A stretch of 7,339 nt of DNA from Oscillospiraceae bacterium. GTDB lineage: Bacteria > Bacillota > Clostridia > Oscillospirales > Acutalibacteraceae. Under the pieces are notes generated by a model. It made no database searches. It was not told where the DNA came from and saw nothing but the letters and a program-made list of their open reading frames with translations. Positions 1 through 6,480 of this stretch are shown piece after piece. The position numbers were made by a program, and so were the translations under genes. Where the stretch lies: the NCBI GenBank assembly GCA_009779455.1, contig WREG01000097.1:1-7339 (forward strand), written 5' to 3'. Position 1 is the first letter of the stretch. The number at the start of each line of letters is the position of its first letter.

Positions 1-10
1 ATATCTTAAA

Positions 11-38
11 TTATGCATTATGCATTATGAATTATGCA
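11..38. repeat. Heptanucleotide array upstream of rnj (TTATGCA x4)
   Basis: Four contiguous 7-nt units are visible: TTATGCA, TTATGCA, TTATGAA, TTATGCA. CTTAAAT (5-11) and ATTTAAG (38-44) form an inverted repeat around them. A TAA at 7-9 is in register with the units and may be the stop codon of a gene that lies mostly outside the window. The array ends just before the rnj ribosome binding site (AGGAG, 47-51). I see no convincing promoter here, so rnj transcription may start further upstream. Confidence 0.75.
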
Positions 39-58
39 TTTAAGTTAGGAGTTAATTA

Positions 59-1801
59 ATGAACAATAAAAATAATGACTTAGCCGGCGTCGCTTACGGG
101 CAGAAATTATCGGGCGGCAGCGGCAAGGTTAATAAAGGCGCGGCTGAAAAGATTAAAATAGCGTTTTTGGGCGGGTTGAATGAAGTCGGGAAAAACATGA
201 CGCTCATAACTTACGGGAATCAAATGCTGCTGATCGACTGCGGGCTTTCGTTCCCGGAAGCCGATATGCTCGGCGTGGATTTGGTGATACCCGACTTTTC
301 GTTTATAGAAAGGAACGCCGACAAAATATTGGGGATTGTCATTACGCACGGGCATGAAGATCATATAGGCGGACTGCCCTACCTTCTTAAAACGCTGAAT
401 ATCCCCGTTTACAGCACAAAACTCACCCTGGGCCTTATCGAGGGCAAATTGCAGGAACACAAGCTTCTGTCTAAATGCGAATTAAACGAGATAAAACCCC
501 GCGACATAATAAATCTCGGCCCTTTCAATATTGAGGCGATCCACGTAAACCATTCGATACCCGATTCGCTGGCGCTTTCGATTAAAACCCCTGCGGGGAT
601 AATTATACACACCGGCGACTTTAAAATCGACAGCACGCCCATAGACGGCGATATAATCGACCTCCCGCGTTTGGGGGCGCTTGGTACGCAGAACGTTCTC
701 TGCCTCCTTTCGGACTCGACGAATGCCGAAAACCCCGGTTATACGGAAAGCGAAAGCAAAGTAGGGGAGTCCTTCGAAAGCCTTTTTACAAAAGCGGGGA
801 CAAGAAGGCTCATAATCGCCTCTTTCGCGTCAAATATCCATCGGATACAGCAGGTGATCCGGGTGGCGCACAAATTGGGGAGGAAGGTCGCGCTTTCGGG
901 GCGGAGCCTGGAAAATGTGGTTGGGATAAGCACTGACCTCGGATATTTGGATATCCCTGATAATTTGCTTATAAATATGGACGAATTAAACCAGTATCCC
1001 GACGAAAAGACAGTGATAATCACCACGGGGAGCCAGGGCGAGCCTATGTCCGCGCTTACGCGTATGGCTGCCTCGGATCATAGGAAGGTCCGCATAGGGC
1101 CGAACGATTTCGTGATAATTTCGGCAAACCCCATACCCGGGAATGAAAAAACAGTGGGAAGGGTAATAAACGAGCTGATGAAGCTGGGGGCGCAGGTGGT
1201 TTACGAGAGGATGCATGAGGTGCATGTATCGGGCCACGCCTGCCAGGAGGAACTGAAACTCATTATAGGCATGGTAAAACCCAAATTTTTCATACCCGTC
1301 CACGGCGAGCAGAAGCATTTGAGGCGGCACGCGGCGTTGGCGGAAGCCGTCGGCGTCGAAAAAAAGAATATACTGCTGGTCGATAACGGCGCGGAGGTCG
1401 AGCTTTCGAAAAGCGGCGCAAGGTCTATAAACACCGTCCCCGCCGGCCGCATATTTGTGGACGGCTACGGCGTGGGCGACGTGGGAAACGCCGTCCTGCG
1501 CGACAGGAAGCATTTGTCGGAGGACGGGCTTGTGGCAATAAGCGTCGCCATAGACTGCGGGAACAACCAGCTTATATCCGTGCCGGAAATAGTCACCCGC
1601 GGGTTTGTCTACGCGAAGGAATACGAGGAACTGCTGGACGAGGCGAAGGATATCGCGGTCGATGTGATAGAACGCTTTGAAAATTCGGATTATTTCGACG
1701 GCAACGCCATAAAAAACAAGCTTAAGGACGAAATCGGCAACCTTATGTACGAGCGGACCAAGCGCAGGCCGATGATTTTGCCGATGATAGTAGAGCTGTA
1801 A
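59..1801 (+). CDS. rnj: Ribonuclease J (metallo-beta-lactamase / beta-CASP RNase)
   Basis: This encodes a 580-aa RNase J, the cytoplasmic zinc-dependent 5'-3' exonuclease/endonuclease of mRNA decay and RNA maturation in Gram-positive bacteria. Zinc ligands typical of the family are visible: HGHEDH (97-102), H165 in NHSIPDS, D187 in TGDFKID and H415 in PVHGE. The beta-CASP insert spans about 230-390 and contains GRS (281-283), TGSQGE (323-328) and HVSGHA (389-394). The C-terminal domain runs from about 460 to 580 and ends in a conserved-looking ERTKRRPMILP stretch. The first ~30 residues are a polar Asn/Gly/Lys-rich extension; the conserved fold begins near KIKIAFLGGLNEVGKN. The ATG at 59 has AGGAG 7 nt upstream. 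Length fits the family (about 550-600 aa). It lies 59 nt before rplI on the same strand with no clear terminator between, so co-transcription is likely. Whether it is a J1 or J2 paralogue cannot be decided here. Confidence 0.95.
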   Translation: MNNKNNDLAGVAYGQKLSGGSGKVNKGAAEKIKIAFLGGLNEVGKNMTLITYGNQMLLIDCGLSFPEADMLGVDLVIPDFSFIERNADKILGIVITHGHEDHIGGLPYLLKTLNIPVYSTKLTLGLIEGKLQEHKLLSKCELNEIKPRDIINLGPFNIEAIHVNHSIPDSLALSIKTPAGIIIHTGDFKIDSTPIDGDIIDLPRLGALGTQNVLCLLSDSTNAENPGYTESESKVGESFESLFTKAGTRRLIIASFASNIHRIQQVIRVAHKLGRKVALSGRSLENVVGISTDLGYLDIPDNLLINMDELNQYPDEKTVIITTGSQGEPMSALTRMAASDHRKVRIGPNDFVIISANPIPGNEKTVGRVINELMKLGAQVVYERMHEVHVSGHACQEELKLIIGMVKPKFFIPVHGEQKHLRRHAALAEAVGVEKKNILLVDNGAEVELSKSGARSINTVPAGRIFVDGYGVGDVGNAVLRDRKHLSEDGLVAISVAIDCGNNQLISVPEIVTRGFVYAKEYEELLDEAKDIAVDVIERFENSDYFDGNAIKNKLKDEIGNLMYERTKRRPMILPMIVEL

Positions 1802-1840
1802 AATTTAATGAATAATTCATTATTCATTATTCATTAAAAA
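1799..1840. repeat. Heptanucleotide array and AT-rich inverted repeat between rnj and rplI
   Basis: Starting at the rnj stop codon (TAA, 1799-1801) the sequence divides into heptamers: TAAAATT, TAATGAA, TAATTCA, TTATTCA, TTATTCA, TTAAAAA. The three best copies, read as ATTCATT, lie at 1815-1835. The same stretch forms a perfect 13-nt inverted repeat (1804-1816 with 1826-1838, 9-nt loop). The stem has almost no G or C, so it would be a weak hairpin and I do not call it a terminator. The unit TTATTCA differs by one base from the TTATGCA unit in front of rnj. Confidence 0.75.
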
Positions 1841-1860
1841 TATTAAAGGATGGATGACCA

Positions 1861-2301
1861 ATGAAGGCAATATTGACGCAGGACATCAAATCCCTCGGGA
1901 AAAAAGGCGAGCTGGTTTCCGTGTCGGACGGCTACGCGAGGAATTACCTCTTCCCGCGCAAGCTCGCGTCCGAAGCGAACGCGCAGGCTATGAACGAGCT
2001 TAAAAACAGGGACGCTGCGGAAAAGCACCGCATTGAAACGGAAAAAGCGAAAGCCCTGGCGGAAAAAGCCGCCCTTGACGGGAAAACCGTCAAGCTTGCG
2101 GCAAAAGCCGGGCAGAGCGGCAAGCTCTTCGGCTCCGTCACCGCGAAAGAAATTGCGGAAAAAATAAAAGACGAATTCGGGGTCGAAGTGGACAAGCGCA
2201 AAATCGCCGTCGAGGAAATAAAGCGCTTCGGTACATACGAATGCGAGGTCAAGCTGTATCATTCGATCAGCGCCAACATATTTATTTTTGTAGGGGAGTG
2301 A
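1861..2301 (+). CDS. rplI: Large ribosomal subunit protein bL9
   Basis: This encodes 146 aa, the usual full length for bL9, which binds 23S rRNA near the base of the L1 stalk. The N-terminal RNA-binding domain carries the L9 signature around residues 13-36: G13, G16, V21, then GYARNYL (24-30). A charged, Ala/Lys/Glu-rich connecting helix follows (about 41-75). The C-terminal domain contains AKAGQSGKLFGSVT (81-94) and DKRKI (111-115), both typical of the family. The ATG at 1861 is preceded by AAAGGA (1845-1850), 10 nt away. The signature position before L35 that is usually Gly is Lys here, which is minor. In many Bacillota rplI sits between gdpP (yybT) and dnaB; here rnj is upstream and a sugar operon follows. 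Confidence 0.95.
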   Translation: MKAILTQDIKSLGKKGELVSVSDGYARNYLFPRKLASEANAQAMNELKNRDAAEKHRIETEKAKALAEKAALDGKTVKLAAKAGQSGKLFGSVTAKEIAEKIKDEFGVEVDKRKIAVEEIKRFGTYECEVKLYHSISANIFIFVGE

Positions 2302-2310
2302 CAGAGAGGT

Positions 2311-2340
2311 CAGGCGGGGACTTGCCGCCGCTTGTTTTTA
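2311..2340 (+). terminator. Probable intrinsic terminator after rplI
   Basis: GGCGG (2313-2317) pairs with CCGCC (2325-2329) across a 7-nt loop. A T-rich run (CTTGTTTTTATTT) follows. The hairpin starts about 10 nt after the rplI stop codon. The stem is short (5 bp), so efficiency is uncertain, but position and composition fit the end of an rnj-rplI transcript. Confidence 0.5.
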
Positions 2341-2401
2341 TTTCTATTAAAAATTACTAAAAAATCAAACATAATTTAAGCGCACACGAGAGAAATATGA
2401 G

Positions 2402-2430
2402 TTGCTAAAAACCCGCCGTTGTTATATAAT
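2402..2430 (+). promoter_or_regulatory. Sigma-A promoter of the sugar operon
   Basis: A -35 element TTGCTA (2402-2407) and a perfect -10 TATAAT (2425-2430) are separated by exactly 17 nt. The predicted transcription start is near 2437, giving a leader of about 45 nt before the epimerase start codon. The -10 box lies in the loop of a long inverted repeat (2407-2447). That repeat could be a repressor operator, a terminator for transcripts arriving from upstream, or both. It is the only strong promoter I see for the three downstream genes. Confidence 0.75.
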
Positions 2431-2448
2431 GTCAGCGGTGGATTTTTT
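2407..2448 (+). terminator. Hairpin plus T-run overlapping the promoter (terminator or operator)
   Basis: The left arm 2407-2421 pairs with the right arm 2433-2447. This gives five A-T pairs, one C-A mismatch, then nine pairs containing the GC-rich CCGCCG/CGGTGG-type core with two G-T wobbles. The loop is 11 nt. The right side runs into TTTTTT (2443-2448), as an intrinsic terminator would. RNA starting at the promoter's expected start (~2437) would lack the left arm and could not fold this way. Confidence 0.5.
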
Positions 2449-2481
2449 ATTTAAAAAATTAAATATGGAAGGATTGTTGAA

Positions 2482-3249
2482 ATGAAATACGGGATTTGCG
2501 TGGACATTGAAGAATTGAAGCGCGTTGAAGCCGCCAAAAACTGCGGTTTCGACTATATGGAAGCGAATTTTACCTACCTGACAAGATGTGAAGATGAAGT
2601 TTATAATGCCTTTACTGCCTGCATCAGGGAAATCGGCTTCCCCTGCGACGCGGCGAACTGCTTTGTCCCCGGCGACCTGAAGCTGACGGGCGGGGAAATC
2701 GACTACCCGGCGATAGCGGACTATCTGGCGAAAGGCATGGAAAGGGCGAAAAACGCGGGGCTTGCAACAGTCGTTTTCGGGAGTGCGGGGGCGAGGAACG
2801 TACCAGAGGGTTTCCCGAAAGACAAGGCTTTTGACCAGCTCGCATATTTTCTGGCGAATTACGCCGGCCCCGCCGCCGAAAAGGCCGGGCTGCAAATAGC
2901 AATCGAACCGCTCCAAAAGGGTGAAAGCAATATTATAAATTTCGTCGCAGACGGCGTGGAGCTGGCCGAAAAATGCGGCCACAGAGCGGTTTTCGGCCTC
3001 GGCGACCTTTACCATATGTTCTTATTGGAGGATAAAATAGAGGATTTGTATGATTTGAAGGGGAAAATCCTGCACTCGCACATTGCGTTCCCCATAGGCC
3101 GCCGCTACCCGCGGCCTGACGACGGCTTCGATTACCGGCCTTTCGTCAAAGCCATGTCGGATATAGGCTGCCCGAGGTGCTCGGTGGAAGCGGGCTTCAA
3201 TGATTTCTTTGAGGACGCGCCGCTTGCATTAAAAGCGATAAAATTTTGA
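2482..3249 (+). CDS. Sugar-phosphate isomerase/epimerase family protein (TIM barrel, AP-endonuclease-2 fold)
   Basis: This encodes 255 aa of the xylose-isomerase-like TIM-barrel superfamily (as in IolE, IolI and ketose 3-epimerases), a cytoplasmic metal-dependent fold. The expected metal site is visible: E142 (IEPLQ), D175 with H178 (GDLYH), H200 (LHSHI) and E236 (SVEAG). The strand-1 region MKYGICVDIEE and FDYMEANF (24-30) also fit. It could isomerise or epimerise a sugar, inositol derivative or sugar acid; the substrate cannot be told. The ATG at 2482 has GGAAGGA (2467-2473) 8 nt upstream and a promoter about 50 nt upstream. The dehydrogenase start codon follows the stop by only 29 nt, and its ribosome binding site lies in that gap, so the two are very likely co-transcribed and may act on the same pathway. 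Confidence 0.85.
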   Translation: MKYGICVDIEELKRVEAAKNCGFDYMEANFTYLTRCEDEVYNAFTACIREIGFPCDAANCFVPGDLKLTGGEIDYPAIADYLAKGMERAKNAGLATVVFGSAGARNVPEGFPKDKAFDQLAYFLANYAGPAAEKAGLQIAIEPLQKGESNIINFVADGVELAEKCGHRAVFGLGDLYHMFLLEDKIEDLYDLKGKILHSHIAFPIGRRYPRPDDGFDYRPFVKAMSDIGCPRCSVEAGFNDFFEDAPLALKAIKF

Positions 3250-3278
3250 TTATAAAAATATTGAAGGGATTTGAAAAA

Positions 3279-4283
3279 ATGAAAAAAACAAAAGTCGGCT
3301 TTATAGGCTGCGGCGGGATCGCCAACTACCATTTGGGGCATTTGCTGGAGTTCGAGGATGTGCAGATAGTCGCGCTGGCAGACCCTATAAAAGAGAGGCG
3401 CGAAAATTTCGCGAAAAAAACGGGGGCGGAGAGGCTTTATAACAGCCATAAGGAGCTTTTTGAAAACGAGGACAACAAAAGCCTTGACTGCGTCTATATC
3501 TGCGTCGAGCCTACGGCCCACACGGATATCGAGTACATTGCGGTCGAAAAAGGCATACCTTTCCTCATTGAAAAGCCGATACACCTTGACCTGCGCGAGG
3601 CGGAAAAAATTTCGCACCTGATAATCGAAAAAAACCTTATAACCTCAGTCGGCTTCCAGGACAGATATTTGGAAATAATAGACAAACTGAAGGATGAGCT
3701 TAAAAACCGCAAATGCGGGCTGGTTTACGGCGCGTGGGTGGGAGGCATCCCGATGGTTTGGTGGTGGCTCCGCAAAGAAACCTGCGGCGGCCAGCTTGTC
3801 GAGCAGAATATACATTTGCTGGATATGCTCCGCTATCTTTTCGGCGAGCCGACGTCGGTTTACGCGACCGCCTCTAGGGGGCTGGTTGAGCCTTTTGAAA
3901 AAGACGGCGTGTTATACGACACGGACGACCATTCCACCTGCGTGATAGGCTTCAAAAACAACGTCACAGCGACGCTGTTCACAGGATGCTACATGAATTA
4001 CAACATGGGCGGCTTTACGCACAACGGCCTGACGATCCTCTGCGACGACATGACGATAGAATATAACCTGCGCGACGACGTGACGTTTTTAACCAAAGAA
4101 AGCAAGCTCACGTACAACAGGCTTGTGGATCAGGGCATATTGGCGGACAGGACGTTTATCGACGCGGTCAAAACGGGCGACGACAGCAAAATCCGTTCGC
4201 CCTACAGCGACGCGCTGAAAACCCTCCGCCTGGGCCTTGCGGCAAACGAATCTATGGAGACGGGGCAGGCGATATATTTTTGA
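3279..4283 (+). CDS. Gfo/Idh/MocA family NAD(P)-dependent oxidoreductase
   Basis: This encodes a 334-aa cytoplasmic dehydrogenase of the family that oxidises or reduces sugars, inositols and related polyols. The N-terminal Rossmann motif is VGFIGCGGIA (6-15). The family catalytic/cofactor motif EKP is at 98-100. The C-terminal domain has GGQLVEQNIHLLD (170-182), where H179 and D182 match the usual substrate-site pattern. I chose ATG 3279 because GAAGGGA (3263-3269) lies 9 nt upstream and homology starts at once with MKKTKVGFIG. A TTG at 3246, overlapping the previous stop codon, would add 11 residues but has no ribosome binding site of its own. A row of tryptophans (MVWWWLRKE, 159-167) lies before the GG motif, near the expected active site. 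Pairing with an epimerase is common in sugar and inositol catabolic operons. The exact substrate is unknown. Confidence 0.9.
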   Translation: MKKTKVGFIGCGGIANYHLGHLLEFEDVQIVALADPIKERRENFAKKTGAERLYNSHKELFENEDNKSLDCVYICVEPTAHTDIEYIAVEKGIPFLIEKPIHLDLREAEKISHLIIEKNLITSVGFQDRYLEIIDKLKDELKNRKCGLVYGAWVGGIPMVWWWLRKETCGGQLVEQNIHLLDMLRYLFGEPTSVYATASRGLVEPFEKDGVLYDTDDHSTCVIGFKNNVTATLFTGCYMNYNMGGFTHNGLTILCDDMTIEYNLRDDVTFLTKESKLTYNRLVDQGILADRTFIDAVKTGDDSKIRSPYSDALKTLRLGLAANESMETGQAIYF

Positions 4284-4365
4284 GTTGAGAGTTGGGAATA
4301 GAGAGAGATTTATTTCTCAATTCTCAATTTTAATTCTCTCAATTCTCAATTTTCCATTCTCAATT
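4281..4365. repeat. Heptanucleotide array between the dehydrogenase and URO-D genes (CTCAATT units)
   Basis: From the stop codon (TGA, 4281-4283) seven heptamers run in register: TGAGTTG, AGAGTTG, GGAATAG, AGAGAGA, TTTATTT, CTCAATT, CTCAATT. One 8-nt unit (4330-4337) shifts the register. Four more heptamers follow: CTCAATT, CTCAATT, TTCCATT, CTCAATT. The purine-rich left part resembles a degenerate reverse complement of the right part, so the transcript could fold back on itself. The array fills nearly the whole 102-nt gap and stops just before the next ribosome binding site (AAAAGGA, 4370-4376). Confidence 0.8.
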
Positions 4366-4385
4366 ATTTAAAAGGATTGATTTAA

Positions 4386-5483
4386 ATGACCGGACGCGAG
4401 CGCTTTTTTAACGCTTTGGAAAATAAAAAGCCCGACAGGCTTCCTTGCCAGGTTCACGCCTGGATGGGGTATTACCTCAAAGAGTTTTTGGGCGGGGCCG
4501 ACCAATACGCGGCATACGACTATTTTTCGATGGACCCCGTGATATACCAAAACCCCGATTTTGAATATTCCGACAAAGATATGGCCAATTGGGAGAAAAA
4601 AACCGTTGATCTCGGAAAAAAAGACGGTTATTCTCACTTTATAGAAACAATAACAACGCCGAAGGGCGAGCTTACGAGAAAACTCTCGTCAAGCCCGATA
4701 ACCACATGGCAAACGGAATATTGGATCAAAGATGAGCGGGATTTTGAGATTTGGCGCGAATTTGTGCCTTCGCCCATTAAGGTTGACTGGTCGCCGGTCA
4801 TTGAAGCAAAGAAAAAAATCGGCGATAGGGGCATTGTCCGGGGCGGGTTCTATGATTTCGGGCAGGGAAGCCCGTGGCAGACCTTTTCGACGTCCATGTA
4901 CGGCACGCAAAAGGCTATTATGGATTGCTTCGACAAGCCGGACTGGGTTCATTACGTTTTAAACACATTTCTCGAAAAGAAATTAAAAGTGATTGAGCTT
5001 GGCGGCGAATTCGAGATGGATTTAATCGAGACAGGCGGCGGGGGAGGCTCGTCCACCGTTATCAGCCCCGCCCTGCACAAAGAATTCTGCCTTCCCTACG
5101 ATAAAAAACAGCACGCGGCTTTCAAAAACGCGGGAGTAAAAATAGTCTACCATCTTTGCGGCGGCCTTATGCCCCTGCTTGAAATCGTGGCCGAAAACGG
5201 CGCGGACGGGCTTGAAACCATGACCCCTCCGGAGATGGGCGGCGACTGCGACCTGGCGGAAGCGTCAAGGCGGGTTGGCGATAAGCTGTTTTTCATCGGC
5301 GGCTTTGACCAAAACCGGGGCTTTGAACAGGGTACGCCCGAAAATACCGCGAAAATGGTGCGGGGGCTTTTCGAAAAATGCCCTGACGGGGGTTACATAT
5401 GCTGCCCGTCCGACCATTTTTTCACGGGCGACCCGGAAAACATCAGGGCGTTCGTAAAAGCGGCGGCGGAATGCGCCTACTAG
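4386..5483 (+). CDS. Uroporphyrinogen decarboxylase (URO-D) superfamily protein, probable methyltransferase-like member
   Basis: This encodes 365 aa with the URO-D-type TIM-barrel fold, a superfamily that includes HemE and the zinc-dependent methyl-corrinoid methyltransferases MtaA/MtbA. The N-terminus MTGRERFFNALENKKPDRLP and the C-terminal part (GGFDQ, GTPEN, then CPSDHFFTGDPENIRAF) are typical. H256 and C258 in YHLCGG, with C339/C340 near the C-terminus, match the His-x-Cys...Cys zinc ligands of MtaA/MtbA. The porphyrinogen-binding RQAGR signature of HemE is missing, so heme synthesis is unlikely. No corrinoid-binding partner is visible in the window. The ATG at 4386 has AAAAGGA 9 nt upstream. 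It follows the epimerase and dehydrogenase genes in the same direction, suggesting a shared catabolic pathway, though the 102-nt repeat-filled gap leaves co-transcription unproven. The reaction is unknown. The stop codon TAG is also the first three bases of the next repeat array. Confidence 0.8.
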   Translation: MTGRERFFNALENKKPDRLPCQVHAWMGYYLKEFLGGADQYAAYDYFSMDPVIYQNPDFEYSDKDMANWEKKTVDLGKKDGYSHFIETITTPKGELTRKLSSSPITTWQTEYWIKDERDFEIWREFVPSPIKVDWSPVIEAKKKIGDRGIVRGGFYDFGQGSPWQTFSTSMYGTQKAIMDCFDKPDWVHYVLNTFLEKKLKVIELGGEFEMDLIETGGGGGSSTVISPALHKEFCLPYDKKQHAAFKNAGVKIVYHLCGGLMPLLEIVAENGADGLETMTPPEMGGDCDLAEASRRVGDKLFFIGGFDQNRGFEQGTPENTAKMVRGLFEKCPDGGYICCPSDHFFTGDPENIRAFVKAAAECAY

Positions 5484-5515
5484 GATTTAGGCTATAGGGG
5501 TTAGGATTTAGGGGC
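5481..5515. repeat. Heptanucleotide array after the URO-D gene (TAGGNNN x5)
   Basis: Five contiguous units begin with the stop codon itself: TAGGATT, TAGGCTA, TAGGGGT, TAGGATT, TAGGGGC. TATAAAT follows in the same register. The first four bases of each unit are constant and the last three vary. It occupies most of the 61-nt gap before the DUF4349 gene. Confidence 0.8.
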
Positions 5516-5544
5516 TATAAATATGTTTATTGCGGAGGTATCTT

Positions 5545-6408
5545 ATGAAAAAACATTGCATTTTATTGCTTTTTTGCGTTTTATTTGTCGGGCTGATATT
5601 GTTCTCAGGCTGTTCCGCGCAAAATGCTGCCGAAACGGGGTACGGTTTTATGGATTATGCCGCCGATTCTCTGACGATCGGTATTTCAGCGCAAAACATT
5701 TTTGATGGGGAAGTAAGCGGATCCGGGCAATATATTGTGGCGAACGCCAACCTTTACCTGCAGACAAAGAAATATGACGACCTGAACAGCGATATAGCCG
5801 AAAAACTCGCGGAGCTTCAAGGCTATGTTGAAAATAAAAGCGAAAACGCCTACGATTGGGGAAGGTCTTTAAGCATGGCCGTCCGCGTTCCTTCGGAAAA
5901 CGGGAAGCTTGACGAGTTTATAAACGCCCTTGAAAAAAACGGGACAATAACAAGCAGGGATGTCGCATACAACAATATAACGGATGAAATGATAGAGACG
6001 GGGAGCAGAAAAAACGCTTTGGAGGCGGAGGAAAAAGCCCTGCTTGAAATACTCGAAAAAGCGCAGACCGTCGATGAGATAATAAAACTGCGGGACAGGC
6101 TCTCAAACGTCAGGGGCGAGCTTGAAAGCTATATGCTGAAGCTGCAAAAGCTTAACAATCAAGTACAGTACAGCACGGTTTATATAAATATTCAGGAAGT
6201 CGAGCAGATCAAGGCGCCATCGGAATCTTTCGCGGCCCTGGCGGGTTCGGGTTTTATAAGAAGCCTGAAAAACGTCGGCGTCGGCATTCGCGGCTTCATT
6301 ATCGGTTTCATCGCCTCTATACCTTATTTTGTGGTTGTCGTTGCTGTCGCGGTTCCTGTATTGCTGATAATAAAGCGTATTCGCAAAAGGAAAAAGGCGA
6401 CAATTTAA
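5545..6408 (+). CDS. DUF4349 domain-containing lipoprotein
   Basis: This encodes 287 aa resembling DUF4349 proteins, whose biochemical role is not established. The N-terminus is a signal peptide: MKK, a hydrophobic stretch (about 5-20), then FSGC, with C23 as the likely lipidated cysteine (Phe at -3 is less common than Leu). The extracytoplasmic part has a region of about 60-140 with YIVANANLYLQTKKYDD. A predicted coiled coil follows (about 145-207, Glu/Lys/Leu-rich), then QYSTVYINIQEVE (208-220). The protein ends in a transmembrane helix (about 251-277) and a basic tail (KRIRKRKK), so it is probably anchored at both ends with the middle outside the membrane. I chose ATG 5545 because GGAGG (5534-5538) lies 6 nt upstream; a TTG at 5530 would precede that site. 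It is probably unrelated to the sugar genes. No clear promoter or GC-rich terminator is visible beside it. Confidence 0.85.
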   Translation: MKKHCILLLFCVLFVGLILFSGCSAQNAAETGYGFMDYAADSLTIGISAQNIFDGEVSGSGQYIVANANLYLQTKKYDDLNSDIAEKLAELQGYVENKSENAYDWGRSLSMAVRVPSENGKLDEFINALEKNGTITSRDVAYNNITDEMIETGSRKNALEAEEKALLEILEKAQTVDEIIKLRDRLSNVRGELESYMLKLQKLNNQVQYSTVYINIQEVEQIKAPSESFAALAGSGFIRSLKNVGVGIRGFIIGFIASIPYFVVVVAVAVPVLLIIKRIRKRKKATI

Positions 6409-6440
6409 CTTTAAATAATTAGATAAATAAAATAAATTTA

Positions 6441-6469
6441 TTGCATTTTCAAATATTTTGTGATATATT
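6441..6469 (+). promoter_or_regulatory. Promoter of the tRNA-Arg gene
   Basis: TTGCAT (6441-6446) and TATATT (6464-6469) are separated by 17 nt, with TG at 6461-6462 giving an extended -10. The predicted start near 6476 is only about 5 nt before the mature tRNA 5' end. A 12-nt perfect palindrome AATAAATTTATT (6431-6442) overlaps the first bases of the -35 box. Confidence 0.75.
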
Positions 6470-6480
6470 ATATATGTCGA

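Noticed and set aside
1804..1838. Terminator between rnj and rplI
   Set aside because: The 13-nt stem is almost entirely A-T and no T-run follows; it is better explained by the heptamer repeats.
2074..2094. CTTGACGG...CCGTCAAG inverted repeat inside rplI, sharing the octamer core of the 6626-6816 cluster
   Set aside because: It falls in conserved coding sequence where the codons explain it, and there is only one pair; most likely coincidence.
3246..3278. TTG start for the Gfo/Idh/MocA gene overlapping the previous stop codon
   Set aside because: The ATG at 3279 has a good ribosome binding site and begins right at the conserved Rossmann fold.
4281..4365. CRISPR-like array
   Set aside because: Units are 7 nt with no unique spacers of the usual length and no cas genes nearby.
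4386..5483. HemE (uroporphyrinogen decarboxylase of heme synthesis)
   Set aside because: The RQAGR-type substrate signature near the N-terminus is absent and the neighbours are sugar-metabolism genes.
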